Positions 8,391 to 16,245 are shown, numbered from the stretch's first letter. The stretch: 64,000 nucleotides of DNA from Betaproteobacteria bacterium (GCA_020354125.1 CP070643.1:3037123-3101122), one strand, 5' to 3'. The notes: generated from the sequence alone by a model not told the origin. Numbers and translations: made by a program.

Positions 8391-8477
8391 TGTCGATACG
8401 ATCGACACGTTCGAAGAACATGTCGAAAAAACTCCGGTTTTTCGACATAACGGCCCGACATGTCGATTCGATCGACA
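8391..8477. promoter_or_regulatory. Three palindromic operator-like sites at 35-bp spacing
   Basis: Three inverted repeats share the half-site TGTCGA: TGTCGAT-ACG-ATCGACA at 8391-8407, TGTCGAAAAA-(7)-TTTTTCGACA at 8421-8447, and TGTCGAT-TCG-ATCGACA at 8461-8477. Their centres, 8399, 8434 and 8469, are exactly 35 bp apart. They end 41 bases before the GTG start of the Fic fragment, so they are probably binding sites for an autoregulator, possibly the winged helix of the Fic protein itself. The middle one could also form a 10-bp RNA hairpin. Confidence 0.6.
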
Positions 8478-8517
8478 GACGTTCAAAGCGTCGGCCACCG
8501 GCCCTGGAGTAATATTA

Positions 8518-8709
8518 GTGATTGATTTTGATCCGAAAGTCCCCTGCAACGACCTGCCGCAGCTGCCGCCGGCATTCGAGTTCATCGAAACGACGAAAAT
8601 CCTGAAGCGCTGCATCAACGCCCGCGTCGCCCTGGCCGAGCTCAAGCAGGCCGCAGAACTGATCCCGAATTCGGCTGTGCTCGTCAATGCCCCGCCGCTA
8701 CTCGAGGCG
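8518..8709 (+). pseudogene. Fic family protein, N-terminal fragment
   Basis: From GTG 8518 (GGAG nine bases upstream) the frame reads [36 protein letters not shown] and [17 protein letters not shown], the N-terminal domain (Fic_N) that precedes the AMP-transferase Fic core. At about 8709 the sequence changes to acyl-CoA dehydrogenase in another frame, and the Fic frame stops at 8733 after a few foreign residues. The catalytic HPFxxGNGR motif is absent, so the fragment is inactive. It marks the right edge of the accessory island. Confidence 0.8.
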
Positions 8710-9254
8710 TGCGTGTTGGACCCGAGTCAGTGATTGGCACGCTCAACGGTGCCATGCCGCTGATCGAAGCGGCTGTCGACCGGACAATGGCGGCGTTGTG
8801 CGCCGAGGCGGTTGGTGCCATGGAAACGCTCCATGCCATGACGCTTGAATACCTGAAAACGCGCCAGCAGTTTGGCGTGGCGATTGGACGCTTCCAGGTG
8901 TTGCAGCATCGCGCCGTAGATATGTTGATCAATCTGGAAGAAGCGCGGTCGATGGCGTTACTCGCTGCGGGTAAGGTTGACTCGGACGATGTGTTCGAGC
9001 GCCGGCGTGCAGTGACTGCGGCCAAGGCATTGATCGGGCAGGCCGGTCGCTACATCGGTCAGGAAGCGATCCAGTTGCACGGCGGTATGGGCATGACCGA
9101 CGAACTGCCGGTGGGTGCTTACGTCAAGCGACTCGCGGCAATCGACGTCCTGTTTGGCGACGCCGCTTACCAGCGCGCGCAGTTTGCCGGATTGCGCGAA
9201 GACGCTACACCTGCCGGGTTCGAGCAACCGCGCAAAGCGTGGAAGCAGATCTGA
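8710..9254 (+). pseudogene. Acyl-CoA dehydrogenase, C-terminal fragment
   Basis: About 180 residues match the C-terminal helical domain of acyl-CoA dehydrogenases: LIEAAVDRTMAALCAEAVGAM, EYLKTRQQFGVAIGRFQVLQ, and IQLHGGMGMTDELPVGAYVKRL. The N-terminal and beta domains, about 200 residues, are missing because Fic sequence takes over before position 8710. A GTG or ATG near 8709 could start translation, but the fragment lacks the FAD- and substrate-binding parts. In the ancestral locus it was likely the gene directly upstream of the hydroxyacyl-CoA dehydrogenase. Confidence 0.85.
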
Positions 9255-9510
9255 CGCATGATCGGCCTTACTCTGCCAAGCCGAGACTCTTGAAAGCGCT
9301 CACTGCAGGGTGGGCGGAGGACGCCGAGGGTCGCAAAGCAAACTTGTGAACGTGTAAAGCCCGAAACGCGAACAAGAGCCCGGAGCGCGAACAAGCAATC
9401 TGGTGGCGAGCTCCAGGTTGTCTCGTGGACGAGCAATGGATTTCTTTCCAGCGGCATAAGGTTCGGGTTAGTGTGTATTGGACCGGCTGACTCTTCCGTA
9501 CAGCGGGTTT

Positions 9511-9622
9511 TTTAGTTTCGGAGTTGTGGAAATGATCAATAAAGTCGGTGTTATTGGTGCGGGATTGATGGGGTCGGAGATCGCTCTGGTATTTGCGCTG
9601 GCCGGCAAACATGTGCTTCTCA
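9511..9622 (+). repeat. 112-bp direct repeat with positions 1-112
   Basis: These bases contain the ribosome-binding site and first 30 codons of the 3-hydroxyacyl-CoA dehydrogenase. They match the extreme left of the window at 111 of 112 positions, in the same orientation. Identity ends sharply at 9622/112. The duplicated unit may be longer, since the left copy is cut by the window edge. Confidence 0.95.
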
Positions 9623-10392
9623 GCGACAACAGCGAGGACGCGCTGGCACGGACCAAGGACAAGCTCGAAGGCATACTGCAGCGTGGCGTCGGCCGCGGTT
9701 TCTACGAAGCCGATCAGGTGGGACCGACCCTGGCGCGGATTCAAACTACTACCGATCTTGGCCAGTATTCCGACCGCGATATGGTGATCGAGGCAGTGTT
9801 CGAGGATGAGTCGGTAAAGGCGAAGCTGTTCGGGACATTGGACGCAATCGTGCCGGCGCACTGCATTATTGCCAGCAATACGTCGAGCATTTCGATCACA
9901 GCGTTGTCTTCACATGTAAGCGCTGAACGGCGCAGCCGCTTTGTCGGCACGCATTTCTTTTCACCAGTATCGCGCATGAAGCTGGTCGAGGTGATTCCGG
10001 CAATGGATACCTCAGACGAAACGGTGCAAACGGCCATTGAGGCTTGTGGCGAGGCAGGCAAGACGGCGATCAAAGTCAAAGACGTAGTCGGCTTCGCGGT
10101 CAATCGGGTTCTACATGCGCTGGTGATCGAGGCCATCCGCCTGGTAGAAGAGGGCGTTGCGACACCGCAAGACATCGACCTAGCGTGCAAACTTGGATTG
10201 GGCCATCCGATCGGACCGTTTCAGTTGCTCGACGCGACCCAGAACAGCCTTTCGCTGCAGGTGCAAGGTATTCTGCACGACGCTTATGGCGAACGATTCA
10301 AACCGAGGCCACTCCTAAAGCAAATGGTTCAGGCTGGTTACAACGGCAAGAGAGCCGGTCGCGGCTGGTACAAATACGACAACAAGGATTGA
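9532..10392 (+). CDS. 3-hydroxyacyl-CoA dehydrogenase (3-hydroxybutyryl-CoA type)
   Basis: The 286-residue protein oxidises 3-hydroxyacyl-CoA to 3-ketoacyl-CoA with NAD. It shows the Rossmann loop GAGLMG near residue 10, the acidic Asp after the second strand (VLLSDNS), the catalytic His in THFFSPVSRMKLVE, and the C-terminal domain motif KDVVGFAVNRVLHALVIEAI followed by GLGHPIGPFQLLD. Length fits the stand-alone 3-hydroxybutyryl-CoA dehydrogenase family (about 285). Start ATG 9532 follows GGAG by eight bases. It continues a catabolic cluster with a MaoC hydratase 86 bases downstream. Confidence 0.9.
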   Translation: MINKVGVIGAGLMGSEIALVFALAGKHVLLSDNSEDALARTKDKLEGILQRGVGRGFYEADQVGPTLARIQTTTDLGQYSDRDMVIEAVFEDESVKAKLFGTLDAIVPAHCIIASNTSSISITALSSHVSAERRSRFVGTHFFSPVSRMKLVEVIPAMDTSDETVQTAIEACGEAGKTAIKVKDVVGFAVNRVLHALVIEAIRLVEEGVATPQDIDLACKLGLGHPIGPFQLLDATQNSLSLQVQGILHDAYGERFKPRPLLKQMVQAGYNGKRAGRGWYKYDNKD

Positions 10393-10478
10393 GGGGGACA
10401 GTCACTTAAGTGAAGCGCAACAAGCCGCCTCGGCCAAGCTGGCGCACCCGTAGTGACTATTCACTTCCGGCAAGGTAA

Positions 10479-10943
10479 ATGAGCACGCAATTCAATACCT
10501 ATTGGGAAGATTTCAAAACCGGCGAGCGCGATAATATCGGCTCGGTCGTCGTCGATAAGCATGAGGTGATTCAATTCGCGTCACGTTACGACCCGCAGCC
10601 ATTTCATGTCGACGAGGCGGCGGCCGAGCGATCGATCTACGGCGGGCTGATTGCCAGTGGCTGGCACACTTGTGCAATGGTGATGCGCTTGATGTGCGAC
10701 TCATATCTGCTGGACTCGGCCAGCCTCGGATCACCGGGAATCGAGAATGTGCGCTGGCTAAGGCCGGTGCGGCCCGGTGATACCCTGACTGCGTACCGCA
10801 CGATTGAGGAAACCAGAGTTTCGGCGAGCCGGCCCGACCGCGGAATTGTCAGGTCGCTATGGGAAGTCGAGAATCAGAAAGATGAGCTGGTCCTGACAAT
10901 GTCCGGTATCCAGTTCTTCCTTAGACGCAATCCGGAAACATGA
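10479..10943 (+). CDS. MaoC-like (R)-hydratase / dehydratase
   Basis: The protein of 154 residues is a single hot-dog-fold MaoC-type enzyme, expected to hydrate enoyl-CoA or dehydrate 3-hydroxyacyl-CoA. The hydratase motif is visible as ASRYDPQPFHVDEAAA (Asp and His of the active site) followed by YGGLIASGWHTCAMVMRL. AAGGT lies just upstream of the ATG. Its neighbours suggest a role in fatty-acid or aromatic acyl-CoA breakdown; the actual substrate cannot be read from the sequence. Confidence 0.85.
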   Translation: MSTQFNTYWEDFKTGERDNIGSVVVDKHEVIQFASRYDPQPFHVDEAAAERSIYGGLIASGWHTCAMVMRLMCDSYLLDSASLGSPGIENVRWLRPVRPGDTLTAYRTIEETRVSASRPDRGIVRSLWEVENQKDELVLTMSGIQFFLRRNPET

Positions 10944-10950
10944 GCCTGTA

Positions 10951-11688
10951 ATGAGCGAACATTTCAAACACAAAGTGCATGTCCTGTTTTCCAAAGAAGA
11001 CCTGGACCATCAACGTCTTGAAGGCAAGGTGGCGGTAGTGCTCGACGTTTTGTTCGCGACGTCGACCATTATCAATGCCTTTGCAGCCGGAGCGAAAGAA
11101 GTCATTCCGACTTTGGATGAAGCGGGAGCGCATGCCGAAGCGCAAAAACATCCGGAAGGCAGTTATGTGCTCGCCGGCGAGCTATATGCCGTGACGCTGC
11201 CGGGGTTTGCGCCGCCGACGCCGCTTGCTTTGACTGAACACGGGCTCGCCGGACGCAAGGTTATTTATTCGACGACGAACGGCACAGTCGCGCTGAAGCA
11301 ATCCGCCCGAGCGGACCATGTGTACGCCGGAGCGTTGATCAACGCCAAAGCCGTGGTTAGACAACTGCTGGACAAACATGCCGGCAAGACTGTTCTGATT
11401 GTATGCTCGGGCTCAATGGGAAGTCCCAATCTCGAAGACATGTACGGGGCCGGGTACTTCGTCGAACTGTTGAGCGCCGAACTCACCGGTGATAGCGACA
11501 CGTTCTCGGATGCATCTCTGGCTGCGCGCGCATTGTTTCGATCGGAACCTTCCGAGCAGGCTTTGCTCAAATCGCGGGTCGGCAGAATGATGATCGAGCG
11601 CGGACTGGAGCACGAAGTGCAGTTTGCAGCACAGCTCGGCGTGCTCGATGTGGTGCCGGAACTCATTGACGGGCGACTCAAGGTATAG
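10951..11688 (+). CDS. comB: 2-phosphosulfolactate phosphatase family protein
   Basis: The 245-residue protein matches the ComB family, which removes phosphate from (2R)-2-phospho-3-sulfolactate. Recognisable segments are AVVLDVLFATSTIINAFAAGA, YVLAGELYA, STTNGTVAL and LIVCSGSMGSPNLEDMYGAG. Length fits the family (about 235-250). In methanogens the enzyme belongs to coenzyme M synthesis; in bacteria it is linked to sulfolactate or is of unknown role. No other coenzyme M or sulfolactate gene is in the window. It starts seven bases after the MaoC stop, suggesting co-transcription. Confidence 0.8.
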   Translation: MSEHFKHKVHVLFSKEDLDHQRLEGKVAVVLDVLFATSTIINAFAAGAKEVIPTLDEAGAHAEAQKHPEGSYVLAGELYAVTLPGFAPPTPLALTEHGLAGRKVIYSTTNGTVALKQSARADHVYAGALINAKAVVRQLLDKHAGKTVLIVCSGSMGSPNLEDMYGAGYFVELLSAELTGDSDTFSDASLAARALFRSEPSEQALLKSRVGRMMIERGLEHEVQFAAQLGVLDVVPELIDGRLKV

Positions 11689-11746
11689 ACCGCAGGCATG
11701 CTTTATGCGGCATTTCAGGTGTCGCGGTATATCATCGGGAGATAGC

Positions 11747-12046
11747 ATGCGACTGAAAACATTGCTTTTTTGTGTTTTGTTTACCTCGAATGCCGCTATC
11801 GCAGCGATCGATTGCGGTCGTGCCAAGAGCAATGTCGACAAGCTGATTTGCTCAAGCAGTCGATTGACTGTTGCCGAGAACATGATGGCGTACTCCTACC
11901 GTGAGGCGATGCGGCGCGGAGTTGATCCCTACGAGTTACGTCGGACGCAAATACAGTGGCGCGAACAGGTGCGCGATGTTTGCAACACTGTGCCCTGTTT
12001 GATGAAGGCGTTTGATGAACGGAGCGCCGAACTCGACAACTACTGA
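11747..12046 (+). CDS. Small secreted LprI-like / DUF1311-like protein
   Basis: The product of 99 residues has a signal peptide (MRLKTLLFCVLFTSNAAIA) and a Cys-containing helical domain: DCGRAKSNVDKLICSS, AYSYREAMRR, QIQWREQVRDVCNTVPCLMK. This pattern fits the lysozyme-inhibitor LprI-type (DUF1311) fold of periplasmic proteins. Four Cys in the mature part allow two disulfides. ATG 11747 follows GGGAGATAG. Its stop is followed within 15 bases by the repeat element described next. Confidence 0.75.
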   Translation: MRLKTLLFCVLFTSNAAIAAIDCGRAKSNVDKLICSSSRLTVAENMMAYSYREAMRRGVDPYELRRTQIQWREQVRDVCNTVPCLMKAFDERSAELDNY

Positions 12047-12060
12047 CTTGTAAGGCTACG

Positions 12061-12329
12061 AGAACCTGCCTCACCATCGATCGCGCGTGCGATGGCAACG
12101 ATTTTCTCTCACGGCTAGGCGCGAGTGACGCCGTTTGACCTGTCTAAACAAGAAATGAGCAACAACGCGGTGGGCGAAAACTCGCGCCATCCCGACGGGT
12201 TACGCCCAGAACGCGCCTCCGCTGCGTTAATCGGCTTGTCAATACTCGCGGTATTGACTGTGCCGCTCGCCTTGCGGCCATCGCGTTCTGGACGTAACGC
12301 TTCGTGCGATCGATGGTGAGGCAGGTTCT
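12061..12329. mobile_element. MITE-like element, copy 1 (269 bp)
   Basis: The ends are perfect 24-bp inverted repeats: AGAACCTGCCTCACCATCGATCGC at 12061-12084 and its exact reverse complement at 12306-12329. Inside there are further nested inverted repeats, including GTCAATAC-(5)-GTATTGAC and a longer one around GTTACG(T/C)CCAGAACGCG. The reverse complement of this copy is clearly related to 53053-53319. No transposase is encoded, so it would be a non-autonomous element. No clear target-site duplication is seen. Confidence 0.8.
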
Positions 12330-12335
12330 TTTGGC

Positions 12336-12438
12336 CGATTGCTTTGTCGCGTGCTCGCTTACTCCTCGCCTACCTGTCGAGGTATGTCTCGTCGTGCGTT
12401 GCGCGGCTCCTTGCACTCGGCCCGCTCGCTACGCCTTA
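12336..12438 (+). repeat. BOX-like intergenic repeat, copy A (no hairpin unit)
   Basis: It carries the 5' module (CCGATTGCTTTGTCGCGTGCTCGCTTACTCCTCG) joined directly, through GAGGTATGTCTCGTCGTGCG, to the 3' module GGCTCCTTGCACTCGGCCCGCTCGCTACGCC. The ~63-bp hairpin units present in the copies at 37.8 and 53.3 kb are missing here. It follows the MITE-like element at once, as in the 53-kb copy. The stretch between this repeat and the gene ending at 12495 holds nothing else I can name. Confidence 0.75.
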
Positions 12439-12494
12439 CCTGAGCTGTTGCGCGGCGCCAGTCCGGTGTCCAGTGATCGGCCTGTGGCCCGGGA

Positions 12495-13406
12495 TCAGTC
12501 GAACTTTATCGGTTGAGTTAGATCGCTGTCGGGCAAAAGAGAGTTGATTAATCGCCCGAGCTGTTTGCCGGTCTCAGGGTTGAGCTGCGCACCCGGTTGA
12601 CGTACCCGGCCGGAAGTGATTGCGCGCCGCAGCCGCAAGATTTCCTTGCGCACCGCCACGCCGGGTTGCTGCTCGAAAACAATCAGTGGCAGAAAGCGAG
12701 TGTATAGCTCGCGCACACGTTGCCACTCTTCAGCGCGCGCGGCAGCGACCATGGCCATCAACACTTCCGGAAATGCAAAGCCGGTATTGAAACCGTCTGA
12801 ACCGGCTTCGAGATCGAACAGTCCATAAAGCGCACCAAGCCCGGTCAGAATTGGGATGGATCGGCCGGTCATGCCCTGTTTGAGTGCGCGAATCTTCGGT
12901 GGCGTCGGCACCGCCTCTTCCTTGATGCAGGAAATCGCCGGCAGTTCGCTGATCATGCGCAACATTAGCGATGTCGGCATGTGCACGCCGCTCGAGGCTG
13001 GATGGTCCTGCAAAACAATTGGCAGGTCTGTCGCGTTCGTGATTGCGGCGAAGTGTTTGAACACGCGCTCGTCGGAAGGCACTGGTTCGGCGTGTGGCGT
13101 GATCATCACTGCCGAAGCGCCCAGTGATTGGGCCATCTGTGCAAGATCACAAGTCGCCCGGGTACCGCTGGCGCTGGCACCGGCGATGACCGGCAAGCCG
13201 TCGGCTGCAGCCACTGCGTTACGCAACACGTCCTCACGCTCGCGATCACTCAGGCGGTTCGCTTCGCCAAGCACACCCAGCACAGTGATGCCATCGACCC
13301 CGATGTTTTTCATAAGTTTGACGAGATTGATCATCGATTCGGCGTCGAACAGTTCGTCTTCGCGGAACGGGGTGGCAAGAATGGGAATGACACCAGTGAA
13401 GTTCAT
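12495..13406 (-). CDS. DapA/N-acetylneuraminate lyase superfamily aldolase
   Basis: The protein of 303 residues has the length and layout of the dihydrodipicolinate synthase superfamily (TIM-barrel class I aldolases). The N-terminus GVIPILATPFREDELFD, the GVLGEANRLSDRER helix and the Schiff-base Lys in ISCIKEEAVPTPPK are visible. The usual active-site Tyr (YNxP) is replaced by QDHP in LPIVLQDHPASS, so it is not a true DapA. It is divergently placed against the HpcH-type aldolase at 13520. It may cleave a pyruvate-containing hydroxy acid. Confidence 0.8.
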   Translation of the reverse strand: MNFTGVIPILATPFREDELFDAESMINLVKLMKNIGVDGITVLGVLGEANRLSDREREDVLRNAVAAADGLPVIAGASASGTRATCDLAQMAQSLGASAVMITPHAEPVPSDERVFKHFAAITNATDLPIVLQDHPASSGVHMPTSLMLRMISELPAISCIKEEAVPTPPKIRALKQGMTGRSIPILTGLGALYGLFDLEAGSDGFNTGFAFPEVLMAMVAAARAEEWQRVRELYTRFLPLIVFEQQPGVAVRKEILRLRRAITSGRVRQPGAQLNPETGKQLGRLINSLLPDSDLTQPIKFD

Positions 13407-13519
13407 GGTTTAGTCTTTCTGATGTGAGATAAACGCAAGATGATAAAACCGTAAGATGATAGCCGAGGCGGTAGAATCCGGCTTTGCGAATAAAACAAAC
13501 ACTGAGGAGATCACTGCCA

Positions 13520-14284
13520 GTGGAGATGATCGAAAACCGTCTCAAGCAGGCATTACTTGCAAAACAGCTCCAGGTCGGTTGTTGGCTCAGCCTCGGCAGT
13601 CATACTGCGGCGGAGATCTGTGCCTCCGCAGGTTTCGACTGGGTGCTGATCGATATGGAGCACGCGCCCAATGACGTTCCGCAGGTCCTGCATTTGTTGC
13701 ACGCCGCGGCCGCCTATCCCAGTTCGATTATGGTGCGCACTTATTGGAATGACACCGTCCTGATCAAGCGCCTGCTCGATCTCGGGGTGCAGTCACTACT
13801 AATGCCGAATGTGCAAACCGTCGACGAGGCGAAACGCGCGGTCGAGGCGGTGCGTTATCCGCCACGTGGCGTGCGCGGCGTTTCGGCAAACTCGCGGTCG
13901 AACCGTTTCGGACGCATCAAGGACTATTTCAAGCGGGCCGACGACGAGGTGTGCTTGATGGTTCAGATCGAGACGCGTCAGGGGCTCGATAATCTCGAAG
14001 CGATCGCCGCGGTCGATGGCATTGATGGGTTGTTTATCGGGCCGCAGGACCTGGCAGCAGACCTCGGCCACTTGGGCAATCCGGGTCACGCCGAGGCGCG
14101 TGCGGCGATGGGAGAAACGCTGCGCCGCATCGACAGGACCGGAAAAGTGCCCGGCATACTTGCGTTTGTCGAGGCTGATGCCAAGCACTGGATCGGCGAA
14201 GGTGCGCGGTTCGTCGCGGTCACCGGTGACGCGTTTTTGCTGGCGCGGTCGACCGAGGCCGTGGTGACGGCATTCAAGAGCTGA
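13520..14284 (+). CDS. HpcH/HpaI family class II aldolase
   Basis: About 254 residues match the 4-hydroxy-2-oxoheptanedioate / 2-keto-3-deoxy acid aldolases, metal-dependent enzymes that split off pyruvate. Motifs: AGFDWVLIDMEHAPNDV (base-containing segment), VRTYWND, LLMPNVQTVDEAKRAVEA, the metal-binding Glu in MVQIETRQGLDNLEAI and GLFIGPQDLAADLG. GAGGAG at 13504 supports GTG 13520; ATG 13526 is an alternative. It is transcribed away from the DapA-like gene and leads a run of catabolic genes. Confidence 0.85.
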   Translation: MEMIENRLKQALLAKQLQVGCWLSLGSHTAAEICASAGFDWVLIDMEHAPNDVPQVLHLLHAAAAYPSSIMVRTYWNDTVLIKRLLDLGVQSLLMPNVQTVDEAKRAVEAVRYPPRGVRGVSANSRSNRFGRIKDYFKRADDEVCLMVQIETRQGLDNLEAIAAVDGIDGLFIGPQDLAADLGHLGNPGHAEARAAMGETLRRIDRTGKVPGILAFVEADAKHWIGEGARFVAVTGDAFLLARSTEAVVTAFKS

Positions 14285-14320
14285 CAGGTTCGTCCCAAGG
14301 CAACCAAACGGGATAACTAG

Positions 14321-14779
14321 ATGGCGAAAGTGACAATTGATGCAGCGGCGCTCAGTGACTACAAGGGCAAGGAAGTCGCGGTAAGCGACTGGGTAACCGT
14401 TACCCAGAAAATGATCGACGAGTTTGCTGACGCGACCCACGATCATCAATGGATACACGTTGACGTCGAGCGCGCAACCAGGGATTCGCCATTCAAGGCA
14501 CCGATTGCCCATGGTTTTCTTACACTGTCGCTGCTTTCGCATTTTCTTGGCCAGACGATCGAGATCGCCGGATCACGCATGGGCGTTAACTATGGCTTGA
14601 ACCGGGTTCGATTCACCGACCCGGTACGGGTCGACTCGCGGCTACGGGCGCGCTTCGTCCTTGATGACGTCGCTCCTATTCAGGGTGGTATACAAATGTT
14701 CTGGAAAGTGACCGTCGAGTGCGAAGGATCAGACAAGCCGGTGCTGGTTGCAGAATGGCTTGGGCGGCGCTATGGCTGA
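14321..14779 (+). CDS. MaoC family dehydratase
   Basis: The product of 152 residues is a second MaoC hot-dog enzyme, closer to bacterial NodN/MaoC dehydratases. The active-site stretch reads DEFADATHDHQWIHVDVERA, then PFKAPIAHGFLTLSLLSHFL and NYGLNRVRFTDPVRV. It overlaps the following dioxygenase gene by eight bases (ATGGCTGA), so the two are almost surely co-translated. Substrate unknown. Confidence 0.85.
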   Translation: MAKVTIDAAALSDYKGKEVAVSDWVTVTQKMIDEFADATHDHQWIHVDVERATRDSPFKAPIAHGFLTLSLLSHFLGQTIEIAGSRMGVNYGLNRVRFTDPVRVDSRLRARFVLDDVAPIQGGIQMFWKVTVECEGSDKPVLVAEWLGRRYG

Positions 14780-15551
14780 CCGCCTGCCCGCCTATTTCGT
14801 TTCACATGGGGCGCCGGTACTCGCGCTCGATACGAACGACCCGACGCATCGGTTCTTTCGTGAACTGGGCCCGTCGCTGGGCAAACCGCAAGCGGTGCTG
14901 GTGGTGTCGGCACACTGGGAAGCAGAGCAGCCTCGGGTGAGCGGGGTCAGTCAGCCGGAAACCATTCATGATTTCCATGGATTTCCTGGCGATCTGTACC
15001 GAATGTCCTATCCTGCTCCCGGAGCACCACAACTGGCGCAGCGGGTCGTTCAACTGTTGGACGAGGTCGGCATTCATGCAACTGTCGACGCACAGCGTGG
15101 TATCGATCACGGTGCCTGGATTCCGCTTGCACTGATGTATCCCGAAGCCGACGTGCCGGTAATCGAGTTGTCTGTCCAGGTCGGCTCGAGCAACTATGAA
15201 CATTACGTTATCGGCCGAGCCCTGCGCCCCTTGCGCAGTAGGGGGGTCCTGATTCTTGGTTCCGGCGGCCTAACGCACAATCTGGCGGAAGTCGAACTGG
15301 GTTCGTCGTCGAAAACCCTGCCGATGTGGGCAGAAGAGTTCCGGACCTGGGTCGTCAATGCGATTGAGCGGGGGCGCTATGAGGACTTGCTCGAGTACGA
15401 GTCACTGGCACCGCATGCACACCGCAATCACCCCCGGGATGAGCACTTCCTGCCTTTGTTGGCCGCGCTTGGCGCCGGCGATACCGGAAGGCGGGTGCAT
15501 AGCGATGTATCCTTCCGCTCGCTGGCGATGGATGCTTTCAGGTTCGATTGA
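14772..15551 (+). CDS. ygiD: Class III extradiol dioxygenase (YgiD/DODA type)
   Basis: The 259-residue protein matches the 4,5-DOPA dioxygenase extradiol family, non-heme metal enzymes opening catechol-type rings. Metal-ligand motifs are visible as FVSHGAPVLALD, VVSAHWEAEQP, HDFHGFPGDLY, GIDHGAWIPLALMYP and GSGGLTHNL. The ATG at 14772 lies within the end of the MaoC gene. Ring cleavage, hydratase and pyruvate aldolase side by side suggest a degradation route for an aromatic compound, which is inference. Confidence 0.85.
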   Translation: MADRLPAYFVSHGAPVLALDTNDPTHRFFRELGPSLGKPQAVLVVSAHWEAEQPRVSGVSQPETIHDFHGFPGDLYRMSYPAPGAPQLAQRVVQLLDEVGIHATVDAQRGIDHGAWIPLALMYPEADVPVIELSVQVGSSNYEHYVIGRALRPLRSRGVLILGSGGLTHNLAEVELGSSSKTLPMWAEEFRTWVVNAIERGRYEDLLEYESLAPHAHRNHPRDEHFLPLLAALGAGDTGRRVHSDVSFRSLAMDAFRFD

Positions 15552-15662
15552 ATGCAGGTTCACGATCAACCGCAGCATCAAGGCTCGCAGAAACATAAGC
15601 GGTCATTCCCGCGCTGGGGCAACCAATGAAGATGCAGCAAACGGAATCTTCAAACAGTACAC

Positions 15663-16112
15663 ATGGCCAGAAGCGATTTTCGTTTCACTCATAGACTGCG
15701 GGTACGCTGGTCGGAGGTCGACAAGCAGGACATCGTATTCAACGGCCATTACCTGACCTATTTTGATGTTGGCGTCACTGAGTACTACCGAACCATCGGC
15801 ATGCCTTATCCCGACGCGATCGTCTCAGAAGGCGCCGACCTGTATGCCAAGAAAGCGGAAATCGAATACCACGCATCGGCCGAGTACGATGACTTGATTG
15901 ACGTTTGCGTGCGTGTCGCGCGCATCGGCCGGTCGAGCTTCGAGTTTCGAATCGAACTGTACCGGGGCGAAGAGCTGCTGGTCTCCGGGTCACTCATTTA
16001 TGTCAACGCACACCCCGAAACAAGGAAGTCGGCACCGCTTCCTGCACCTTTGACAGACGCCTTCAAAAACTTCGAATCACTGGCGCCGGAAGAGGGTGGC
16101 GCCAGGAGGTAG
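15663..16112 (+). CDS. YbgC-type acyl-CoA thioesterase
   Basis: The protein of 149 residues shows the 4-hydroxybenzoyl-CoA thioesterase hot-dog pattern: [20 protein letters not shown] with a Tyr/Phe-rich helix [12 protein letters not shown], then [20 protein letters not shown] and [20 protein letters not shown]. It would release CoA from acyl or aroyl thioesters in the cytoplasm. The canonical Asp is kept in EVDKQD. A further acyl-CoA dehydrogenase follows 130 bases downstream. Confidence 0.8.
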   Translation: MARSDFRFTHRLRVRWSEVDKQDIVFNGHYLTYFDVGVTEYYRTIGMPYPDAIVSEGADLYAKKAEIEYHASAEYDDLIDVCVRVARIGRSSFEFRIELYRGEELLVSGSLIYVNAHPETRKSAPLPAPLTDAFKNFESLAPEEGGARR

Positions 16113-16245
16113 AATGCATAGTTTACGCGCAGCCATTGGCCGAGCGCAGCTATCCGACAGCGAAGTTATCAGAATTGGCACAAGGATTTGCAGGCCGCCA
16201 AACGGCCGGAGCCATAATCTCTCACATAGAACTAAGGACTACAGA

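Noticed and set aside
8518..8709. A functional Fic toxin
   Set aside because: Only the N-terminal domain remains; the catalytic Fic motif is lost at the junction.
12144..12416. A 90-codon minus-strand frame over the MITE-like element
   Set aside because: The corresponding frame in copy 2 stops early (near 53142), so coding is not conserved between copies.
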